A stretch of DNA of 38,177 nt from a virus: the IMG/VR virus record IMGVR_UViG_3300040801_001118, positions 1-38,177 of that record; one strand, 5' to 3'. The position numbers and the translations under genes were made by a program. The notes under the pieces were generated by a model, which worked only from the letters and a program-made list of their open reading frames with translations, did no database searches and was not told the DNA's origin. Each line of letters opens with the position of its first letter. The first letter of the stretch is position 1. Shown piece after piece: positions 9,356 through 15,877 of the stretch.

Positions 9356-11098
9356 ATGGCATTATTCAAAACAACACCTGACCTAGCGGTAAAAAAAGAT
9401 AACAGTTTGTTCTCAGGAACTATAACCTTAGACTTTGGGGTTGCTCAATGGGATTATGGAGATGGTTCTGCTATTGATATAACAAATACACCGAGTAATG
9501 TATTTAGTGATGTGCCACCATATTTAATAAACTTGATTGATACTCCTACCTCTTATTTTAGCAGAGTGACAGGAATAGACCTCAATAACAAAAATCTTAC
9601 TGGGTTTAATCTTTCGAGATTTCCAAACATCTTAACTATAGATGTTAGTGATAATTCATTATCATCAAGCGAGTTATGCACGATGTTTACAGACCTTGAT
9701 GGTTTTGGACTAAGTAATGGGACACTAGATTATGAGAATAATACCGAAGAATGTGAAACTGGTACGGGTAGAGATGCTTATGACAGTCTATTAGCAAAGG
9801 GGTGGACAATTACAGGTGACGTTCCGCTTTCTAGTTTTATCATTACGGTAAAATCTGATAATTCTGGGACTTCAAACAATGACCAATTCACTTTGCCTCT
9901 ATTAACAACGTCTGGCAATTTAGACTTATTTTATGATGGCACAAGCACACTGGGTGTAAGTGCTTCAACCACAATAACTTTTCCAAGTGGAGCAGGGACG
10001 TATGAAATTAAAATTAAATCAAACTCTTATGTAGGGGCAGTTATTTTCGCCTCTGCTGGTGACAAAGACAAAATACTAGATATTACACAATGGGGTAGGG
10101 ACTTTCAATGGGGTGCGAACCTATCAAATGCTTTTGCTAATTGCGATTCCTTGACGGTAATATCAGCTAGAGACTACCCAGATTTTTCTGGAGTGACCTC
10201 TGTTTTCAGAATGTTTAATGCTGTAGACGAGTTGACGTATATTAACCTGACAGGTTTAGATACCAGCAACATGACTAGCTTTTATGGGATGTTTGAAGGT
10301 GCAAATAAACTTGCGTATATTGATGGGACTGGGACTTGGGATACGTCTTCTTGCACATCTTTTAATAGCATGTTCCGTAGCTGTAATAAATTAAAAGCTA
10401 TTGACTTATCAAATTGGGATTTGTCTTCGGCTACAAACATAGGAAATATGTTCAACGCTTGTTCTTTATTGACAACAATTGATGTTTCAAACTGGGATAC
10501 GTCTCATGTAACGGATTTTAGTAGTGTTTTTATCAGTTGTACATCATTAACAACTTTGGACGTATCAGGTTGGTTAACTGACAATGTGACAAACATGAGT
10601 AACATGTTTAGCGGTTGCTCATCATTAACATCAATAGATTTATCTAATTTTAGCACACTGTCACTTACGAATATGGCTAATATGTTCTCTACCTGTTCTC
10701 AGCTAACTTCTATAGATATTTCAACCTTTAGTGGGACAATGACTTTATTCCAGACATTTACAAATTGCACTAATCTGACTTCAATTACTTTCCCTGCTTC
10801 AGGACTAGCAGTGACAAGTTTTAGTTCATCTATGGTTAATTGTTCTTCACTAACAACGGTTACAAACTTGGGTAATGTTGATATAACAGGTCTTACGTCA
10901 GCCATAGACATGTTCACGAATTGTACTTTAGATACTGCAGAGTATGACGAAATACTAATAGGTTGGGAAGCACAAGCATATCCTTCAGGGATAACATTCT
11001 CAGGCGGAAACAGTACCTATTCAGCAGGTGCAGCAGCAACTGCTAGAGCTAATCTAGTAGCTGCAGGATGGACAATTACGGACGGTGGTCTAGCTTAA
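9356..11098 (+). CDS. DUF285/BspA-type repeat adhesin
   Basis: A 580-residue protein. Residues about 250-525 contain at least ten copies of a roughly 22-25-residue repeat with the DUF285 pattern: M-F-x-x-C-x-x-L-x-x-I-D-L-S-x-W-D-T-S. Examples are MFSGCSSLTSIDLSNF and MFNACSLLTTIDVSNWD. These fold as leucine-rich-repeat-like solenoids in bacterial and phage surface proteins. The N-terminus has a 'YGDGSAIDIT' block and a GWTITGD end. The C-terminus has an 'ARANLVAAGWTITDGG' tail, common in Bacteroidota and phage BspA-like proteins. It is probably a receptor- or surface-binding appendage. There is no signal peptide, so it is a virion protein, not a secreted host protein. Confidence 0.75.
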   Translation: MALFKTTPDLAVKKDNSLFSGTITLDFGVAQWDYGDGSAIDITNTPSNVFSDVPPYLINLIDTPTSYFSRVTGIDLNNKNLTGFNLSRFPNILTIDVSDNSLSSSELCTMFTDLDGFGLSNGTLDYENNTEECETGTGRDAYDSLLAKGWTITGDVPLSSFIITVKSDNSGTSNNDQFTLPLLTTSGNLDLFYDGTSTLGVSASTTITFPSGAGTYEIKIKSNSYVGAVIFASAGDKDKILDITQWGRDFQWGANLSNAFANCDSLTVISARDYPDFSGVTSVFRMFNAVDELTYINLTGLDTSNMTSFYGMFEGANKLAYIDGTGTWDTSSCTSFNSMFRSCNKLKAIDLSNWDLSSATNIGNMFNACSLLTTIDVSNWDTSHVTDFSSVFISCTSLTTLDVSGWLTDNVTNMSNMFSGCSSLTSIDLSNFSTLSLTNMANMFSTCSQLTSIDISTFSGTMTLFQTFTNCTNLTSITFPASGLAVTSFSSSMVNCSSLTTVTNLGNVDITGLTSAIDMFTNCTLDTAEYDEILIGWEAQAYPSGITFSGGNSTYSAGAAATARANLVAAGWTITDGGLA

Positions 11099-11112
11099 TT
11101 TAACCAAAAATA

Positions 11113-11334
11113 ATGTCAATTATAACTAAAAATAACGGAGTATCAAATTGCATATGCAACGGTGAGTGCTGGCTATTAGTACATAAAGATAGTCTATACA
11201 AATTCCATGGGCAACATCGAGGGGTAACAACATCAATACATGATATTGAATACTTCAACACAGAACAGGAGATGCTTGATAGAGCAACAGAGCTTGGGGT
11301 TGAAATACCAGTAGAAGAAGACTTAACTGAATAA
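11113..11334 (+). CDS. small hypothetical protein
   Basis: A 73-residue protein with an early CICNGEC cluster (three Cys within seven residues) and an acidic C-terminus. No family is recognised. The leader 'AACCAAAAATAATG' is close to the accessory-gene leader described in the findings. It sits between the adhesin and a decayed small gene. Both begin with Ser-Ile-Ile after the start position, which may reflect an ancient duplication or only chance. It could be a small structural or chaperone-like factor for the neighbouring fibre proteins. Confidence 0.5.
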   Translation: MSIITKNNGVSNCICNGECWLLVHKDSLYKFHGQHRGVTTSIHDIEYFNTEQEMLDRATELGVEIPVEEDLTE

Positions 11335-11336
11335 AA

Positions 11337-11501
11337 ATTTCAATAATTTTAAAAAGTGGTAGCACTTACGCACCAGCAAACAATCAAGGGCTAGACCTTA
11401 CATGAAGTGATTACTATGAAATAATTGATGAGCTTTCACAAGCTTACTTACTAGCACTATCTGATGATAAATTATCAGATTGGCAAAGTGATGAGGTTTA
11501 A
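11337..11501 (+). pseudogene. decayed small gene: lost start codon plus in-frame TGA
   Basis: A 55-codon frame runs from ATT (11337-11339) to TAA (11499-11501), with protein-like composition (SIILKSGSTYAPANNQGLDL, then SDYYEIIDELSQAYLLALSD). It is interrupted by TGA at 11403-11405, between 'LDLT' and 'SDYYE'. The first codon is ATT where an ATG would be expected, directly after the previous gene. Two single-base changes (ATG to ATT and, for example, TGG to TGA) would restore an ordinary gene. The frame also fills an otherwise unexplained 196-base gap in a densely packed genome. Alternatives: ATT initiation with TGA readthrough, or sequencing error. Confidence 0.55.
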
Positions 11502-11530
11502 TATATAATATAATTAATTAATAATTTTAT

Positions 11531-12511
11531 ATGGCTTACACAGACGCATCACTGATAACATGCGGATCAGCTGAGATATTGGGTAACTACATTCTTGATG
11601 AGACTGGTGTAGCTGGTGACTATACTACAGTTAGTGGATTTACTTGGTCACTTGGAAAAACATATTCAGTAAAATTTAAGTGTACAACTGATGGTACATT
11701 TATTTTCTCTCTTTACCATGGAAATACTCTTGTATGTGGTGATAATCCATTTTCAACAGATGTATCTAATAGAATAATATTCAACTTTAACACTGGGGGA
11801 ACTATTTATGAGTATAAGTATAAAACATCAGGTGGTAATTCTATTGCTAACTGGACTGAAGATGATGTATTTACTTTTTCTATTAGTTCTGCTGGTGCTG
11901 TATCTATATTAAAAAATGGTGCTGGTATTACAATAGCAGATCCTTTTACATTAACAGAAGACACAACTTTTATATTTGGAAACCACGGAAGTGCAAGGGT
12001 ATTGATAAAAGAAATATTAGTTGATGATGGTTCTGATATTGCAGCTGAAGCAGTTAATACATTCACAACAGTAGAAAGAGTACGTTCAGAAGCTGGATTT
12101 GATGCAAACTCACTCGTTACTGACGCAACAATACAAGAATACCTAGATCAGGGGCATGCAATAGTACTTGGTGTTGTAGCTGGTGTTTATAGCGTTAGCA
12201 GTCTTGCCGGAGTACTATTCACAGGATCACACGCAGAGGACTATTTAAAGCGAGCTGAAGAGCTTATTGCAGCAGGTTATCTACTACAAAAAGATTATGG
12301 ATCTCAAGAGTTTGACACAGACAAAGATGGTATCCGTAAATTTCAAGAAGGAATGGACAGGCTTACAGCTCTAACAGAAGAGCCACCAGTTCGCCTATTA
12401 GATGTAAACAACGACGAGTTCACAAGGGTATCACCAACAATAGCAGGCTCACCAGTTGCAGGAATATCAAGCTCATCAACAGCTAAGTTTTCAGTCGATG
12501 ACACTTACTAA
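11531..12511 (+). CDS. head-tail connector, Mu gp36 (DUF1320)-like, with N-terminal beta domain
   Basis: From about residue 178 the 326-residue protein shows the DUF1320/gp36 adaptor pattern: an early 'TTVERVRSEAGF' helix, 'DATIQEYLDQGHAIVLG', a 'RAEELIAAGYLLQKDYG' helix and 'GIRKFQEGMDRLTAL'. Such adaptors bind the portal and start the head-tail neck. Residues 1-175 are an added beta-rich, Thr/Gly-rich domain resembling carbohydrate-binding jelly rolls; ordinary gp36 proteins are about 140 residues and lack it. It therefore probably projects from the neck. The stop overlaps the next start by one base (TAATG). Confidence 0.75.
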   Translation: MAYTDASLITCGSAEILGNYILDETGVAGDYTTVSGFTWSLGKTYSVKFKCTTDGTFIFSLYHGNTLVCGDNPFSTDVSNRIIFNFNTGGTIYEYKYKTSGGNSIANWTEDDVFTFSISSAGAVSILKNGAGITIADPFTLTEDTTFIFGNHGSARVLIKEILVDDGSDIAAEAVNTFTTVERVRSEAGFDANSLVTDATIQEYLDQGHAIVLGVVAGVYSVSSLAGVLFTGSHAEDYLKRAEELIAAGYLLQKDYGSQEFDTDKDGIRKFQEGMDRLTALTEEPPVRLLDVNNDEFTRVSPTIAGSPVAGISSSSTAKFSVDDTY

Positions 12512-12999
12512 TGCAAATAAAGTTTGAAGTAAATGGCGTAACACAATTATCAAGAAGCTTGAGAATATTAGCTGATGATATTAGTGACTTAAAAGAATTT
12601 ACTCAAGAAGCGGTCGACATAGTAAAAGACCGCTCAGATGATATATTCAAACAAAAAGGAAAGAATGTAAAGAAGGCTCCAAAGTGGGCGCCACACTCTC
12701 CCACTACAATTGCTATGAGAAAAGCTCGTAAAGGTCATTATAAAAAAACACCGTCAAAGCCAAGCTTAATGCGATGGACTGGTAGACTTCAGGAGGATGT
12801 TACAAAAAAGGCAGACGACAAAGAAGGTTCACTTACTTACAATGCTCCATACGCAAAGAAGCTTGCAGAGGGTGATCCATCAAAGAATCTTCCACCACGT
12901 GCAATTATTGATTTAGATAGAACAACAAATGAAAAGCTTGTTAAGGCTTTGCAAAAGAAAGTAAATAAAGAAATAGGAATCTTCAACCGACAATATTAA
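12511..12999 (+). CDS. tail completion / virion morphogenesis protein (Mu gpG, Phage_tail_S-like)
   Basis: A 162-residue basic protein. The core segment 'PKWAPHSPTTIAMRKARKGH' followed by 'LMRWTGRLQEDVTKKAD' and then 'YNAPYAKKLAEG...PPRAI' is the Phage_tail_S / Mu gpG (virion morphogenesis) signature: 'W..ls..T...k.......L..tG.L..si....d...v..g....YA..hq.G....PpR'. Family members complete the neck between head and tail. Gene order (gp36-like adaptor, then this, then terminator) matches that role. It starts within the previous stop codon. Confidence 0.85.
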   Translation: MQIKFEVNGVTQLSRSLRILADDISDLKEFTQEAVDIVKDRSDDIFKQKGKNVKKAPKWAPHSPTTIAMRKARKGHYKKTPSKPSLMRWTGRLQEDVTKKADDKEGSLTYNAPYAKKLAEGDPSKNLPPRAIIDLDRTTNEKLVKALQKKVNKEIGIFNRQY

Positions 13000-13057
13000 G
13001 TTGGACAAACCACATACTATATTGATACAATAAGCATACTTACTTATTTGTTTATTT

Positions 13058-13795
13058 ATGAATGAAATTATCAACGCTATAAAGCAACTCCTAGAGACTT
13101 CAGTAGCGCAAACAGGTCAACCATTAGATGACATTCTCCGTGTTTACAACGGCGATCCTATTCGCGTACCTAACGAAAATCTTCCTTGCCTCATTATTAA
13201 AAGAGGTAACACAGAATACGTAATGAGAGGTTCACGATATGATGAGAAAATTCATAATGTACAAATAATTCTACTATATAATCAATCACAGTTCTTCAGC
13301 CACAACGTAGGAACATTAAAGACAATCACAGATGCTTCATGGAGCGCAAACGAAGCTACATTCACAATAGTCGGGCATGGTTATTCAGTTGGTGAAGAAG
13401 TAAATATACAAAACATTGATCCTACTGGATACAATGGATTCCACACAATCACAGCAAAAACAGACGACACTTTCACAGTAGCAATGACATTAGATCCAGG
13501 AACTTACTCAAGCGGAGGTACTGCGTCTTTAACAACTGACGATATTGTTCACATTGAAGTAGACGCAAGCAAAAAGGTTGGAAATACTACAAATAAAGAA
13601 GTAGACCAATATACAATCTGCGGTACAATTCAAAACAACCTTTCACTTCCTTATACAGCAAGCGGAACGACAACAAATCAAGTAGATATTGCTAGAGTAG
13701 TTGGTGTTGAATACATTGGCTTAACAGAATCAAGAGGATGGCGTGCTTACGAGGTTGTTGTAAATATTGAAGCAAAAGTAATAGGCGATAGATAA
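13058..13795 (+). CDS. tail terminator-like protein with inserted beta domain
   Basis: Residues 1-85 and 160-245 together look like a tail terminator/minor tail protein: an N-terminal helix 'INAIKQLLETSVAQ', an ENLPCLIIKRG strand and a C-terminal 'RGWRAYEVVVNIEAKV' strand. Between them (about 86-158) sits an independent domain with the pattern 'ATFTIVGHGYSVGEEVNIQN', 'YNGFHTIT', 'DDTFTVAM'. This is a small beta domain that recurs in many phage structural proteins. The terminator caps the growing tail tube. The placement just before the tail tube gene supports the assignment. Confidence 0.65.
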   Translation: MNEIINAIKQLLETSVAQTGQPLDDILRVYNGDPIRVPNENLPCLIIKRGNTEYVMRGSRYDEKIHNVQIILLYNQSQFFSHNVGTLKTITDASWSANEATFTIVGHGYSVGEEVNIQNIDPTGYNGFHTITAKTDDTFTVAMTLDPGTYSSGGTASLTTDDIVHIEVDASKKVGNTTNKEVDQYTICGTIQNNLSLPYTASGTTTNQVDIARVVGVEYIGLTESRGWRAYEVVVNIEAKVIGDR

Positions 13796-13814
13796 TAATA
13801 TTTAATTAATCACT

Positions 13815-14003
13815 ATGAAGGTAAAGAATAATTCAAAAACGGTTCAAATGCTTCCAAACTTCAAAGCATTTGAGGCTGGTGAGGAAAGAATTGTTTCAAA
13901 AGAAGAGTCTGAAATAATCTTGAGAAACAGTAACTTTTCAGAGGTAAAAAAAGAAGTTAAGTTAGAGAAGACCGAGAAAAAATCAAAATCATTTAATTTA
14001 TAA
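13815..14003 (+). CDS. small hypothetical protein, tail module
   Basis: A 62-residue protein with a strongly basic, Lys-rich C-terminus and a short N-terminal segment 'QMLPNFKAFEAGEERIVSKE'. That segment resembles the short strand-turn-helix found in small FluMu-type structural proteins. It ends three bases before the tail tube start codon, so the two are likely translated together. Function unknown. It is retained as a gene because it exactly fills the space between two well-supported genes and has a clear start. Confidence 0.5.
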   Translation: MKVKNNSKTVQMLPNFKAFEAGEERIVSKEESEIILRNSNFSEVKKEVKLEKTEKKSKSFNL

Positions 14004-14006
14004 ACC

Positions 14007-15254
14007 ATGGCAAGTACAAGACAGTCCTATCTAGTAGTAGGGCGTGAGGCAACTACTGCAACAGCGGTTAAACCTACACACCCACTAAGATACAAAAGCG
14101 GAGATATTCAATACAATCTTGAAGTAATCGCAAACAATCCTATTCAAGGAGTACGTTGGGGAGCTATCAACGCAGTTGACGGAAAAGTAACTACTGACGG
14201 AACATACGAGAACGACCTAGACTACAACGATGGAGTTCACTTCATCTCAGCAGCACTTGGATCAATGGTATCGGCAGACATTTCATCAGCAACTGATGGA
14301 TCTGTATACAGCCATACAATCAATACAAATACTTCATTACCTTCACTTACTATTGAGCAAGGAAAGGGTAATCTAGACAGCACAGCAAACAATCTACAAA
14401 ACTATGAAGTATCTCGTGCATTCGGTGTACTAGTAGATAAGTTTACTCTTGAAGGTTCTGACGGAGTTATGGCTATGAATGTTGATGTAAAAGCTCATGG
14501 AGTATTCAACAAAGCTGACCTTATTTCAGATGCTACAGCCGGATCTTCAGTTGACATTGAACTAAACACAGTTGCAGGGCTTACAACAAGCGACACAGTA
14601 AACATCTACGACACAACACCACAAAACGAAACAGACGCAGTTGCAGCAATCGGAGCTTCACCAGCAAACACAATTCAAATCGCAACTCTTGGAAACAGCT
14701 ATACAGTAGCAAATGGTGCAAAAGTGGAACTAGTTCCTCAAACACCTTCATACTCTACAGCGGCACTAGTTGCTTCATTCACACACGCTTCATTCCAATT
14801 CGGTGATACAGCGGTTGCAGCAGCTTCAGCAGCAGAAGAGAACATTGAAGACTGGTCATTCGAGTACATGAACAACCTAGAAGAAAGGTTCGGATCACTT
14901 CGTTCAACTCCTTCTGTAATCGCTCCAAAAGCGGCAGAAGCTAAGCTTACTTTCACTAAGTACTTTGAGAACGTAACAGACCGTGACCGTTACCTAGACC
15001 AAACACCAAAGTACGGAATCCTTACAGTTACAAACAACGAGATAATCTCAGCTACAGACACAAACCAAGCTAAGTATCAAATGCAAATTACAATGAATAA
15101 AGTAATCTTCACAACTTACGACATGCCTACAGGTACAGATGACCTTTATGCAGCAAGTATCGAAGCAGACTTGTTCTACAACGAAACAGACGGTAAAGCG
15201 TTGCAAATCGTATTCCAAAACGGAAACGCAGGAACTGTTTACACAACAGCCTAA
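14007..15254 (+). CDS. major tail tube protein (Phage_tube_2-like) with inserted domain
   Basis: The 415-residue protein starts with 'RQSYLVVGREATTATAVKPT', a pattern typical of siphovirus tail tube proteins of the Phage_tube_2 type. Conserved-looking blocks are 'GRxG..' replacements such as 'VDGKVTTDGTYENDL', the internal 'LDKFTLEGSDGVMAMNVDVK'-like strand pair and the C-terminal 'ATFYNETDGK' region. Residues about 175-250 form an inserted beta domain (SSVDIELNTVAGLTTSDTVN, later a GAKVELV end) that would decorate the tube surface. Codon use is capsid-like, suggesting high expression. Tape measure chaperones follow immediately, and a GC hairpin lies just after the stop. Confidence 0.8.
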   Translation: MASTRQSYLVVGREATTATAVKPTHPLRYKSGDIQYNLEVIANNPIQGVRWGAINAVDGKVTTDGTYENDLDYNDGVHFISAALGSMVSADISSATDGSVYSHTINTNTSLPSLTIEQGKGNLDSTANNLQNYEVSRAFGVLVDKFTLEGSDGVMAMNVDVKAHGVFNKADLISDATAGSSVDIELNTVAGLTTSDTVNIYDTTPQNETDAVAAIGASPANTIQIATLGNSYTVANGAKVELVPQTPSYSTAALVASFTHASFQFGDTAVAAASAAEENIEDWSFEYMNNLEERFGSLRSTPSVIAPKAAEAKLTFTKYFENVTDRDRYLDQTPKYGILTVTNNEIISATDTNQAKYQMQITMNKVIFTTYDMPTGTDDLYAASIEADLFYNETDGKALQIVFQNGNAGTVYTTA

Positions 15255-15266
15255 ACAATAAAGCCC

Positions 15267-15285
15267 GAGGGGAGCTTATCCCCTC
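15267..15285 (+). terminator. GC hairpin after the tail tube gene, no U-tract
   Basis: Perfect inverted repeat GAGGGG (15267-15272) and CCCCTC (15280-15285) with a 7-base loop, starting 13 bases after the tail tube stop. No T-run follows. It is the same type of element as the hairpin after the capsid gene. It may lower transcription into the less-needed chaperone genes or protect the 3' end of the abundant mRNA. Confidence 0.55.
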
Positions 15286-15308
15286 ACTATCAACCATAAC
15301 TTATTCAA

Positions 15309-15632
15309 ATGATTAAATTCGGAGATACAAGAAAGACCGTTACAATAGAGCTAGAATCTTATAAAGGAACTGAGGTTGTAGTTTATACAAAACTACAAAC
15401 TTGCCAACAAAGAGACTTGCTTAAATCTCATCCAGATGTTGCGAATGACCCTGCACAGCAAACAGATTTTGCAATTTCAATGGCATTATATGCAATAAAG
15501 GAATGGAACTTCTCAGATGAGAACGACAAACCATTAACTCCTTCAAAAGAAATATTAGAGCAATTACCAATATCAGATCTTATGCAGATTACAGAATGTG
15601 TAAAAATGGCAGAAGATGATAAAAAAAAATAA
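15309..15632 (+). CDS. tail assembly chaperone (gpG-like), zero-frame product
   Basis: The 107-residue product of the unshifted frame; it ends at TAA 15630-15632 right after an A9 run. The sequence 'GDTRKTVTIELESYKGTEVVV' and 'LMQITECVKMA' is compatible with the small chaperones encoded between tail tube and tape measure genes in siphoviruses. These coat the tape measure protein during tail assembly and are absent from the finished particle. In lambda the equivalent is gpG. Identification rests on position, size and on the frameshift fusion described next, not on a catalytic motif. Confidence 0.8.
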   Translation: MIKFGDTRKTVTIELESYKGTEVVVYTKLQTCQQRDLLKSHPDVANDPAQQTDFAISMALYAIKEWNFSDENDKPLTPSKEILEQLPISDLMQITECVKMAEDDKKK

Positions 15633-15868
15633 TTGATAAATCAAAGATTTTCGATTCATTATTAGCTGGTCGCTCTATAAAGCCAATAACAGAATTTCAA
15701 GTAGAAGTAGCAGAAAGATTCTCAGATATTCAATTGTATAAAACTTTCGGATGGACACCTCAACAGGTTGACGAAATACCATTTGACATAAGGCAAGACA
15801 TTATACTTATTTTAAACAAAGAAGCAGCAATGCAGAATAAGGAAATGAAAAAAGCAAGAAAGAAATAA
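15629..15868 (+). CDS. -1 frameshift extension of the tail chaperone (gpGT-like)
   Basis: A frame with no ATG near its beginning runs from the end of the A9 run (15621-15629) to TAA 15866-15868. Reading it in -1 from GAT AAA AAA AAA gives 'IIDKSKIFDSLLAGRSIKPI', then 'FQVEVAERFSDIQLYKTFGW' and 'QQVDEIPFDIRQDIILILNK', a plausible helical protein of about 79 residues. Slippage on A-AAA-AAA would make a fusion of about 186 residues. This fills the whole 245-base space before the tape measure gene. The lambda G/GT pattern, a programmed -1 shift producing a minor fused chaperone that binds the tape measure, is a well-established feature of siphophages. Confidence 0.85.
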   Translation: MIDKSKIFDSLLAGRSIKPITEFQVEVAERFSDIQLYKTFGWTPQQVDEIPFDIRQDIILILNKEAAMQNKEMKKARKK

Positions 15869-15877
15869 TCAATTCTA

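Noticed and set aside
11403-11405. Alternative genetic code (TGA as Trp or Gly)
   Set aside because: TGA ends several genes within ATGA overlaps (28724, 36172, 36956) and at 37888 reading through would enter a promoter. Large genes contain no in-frame TGA, so one interrupted small frame is better explained as decay.
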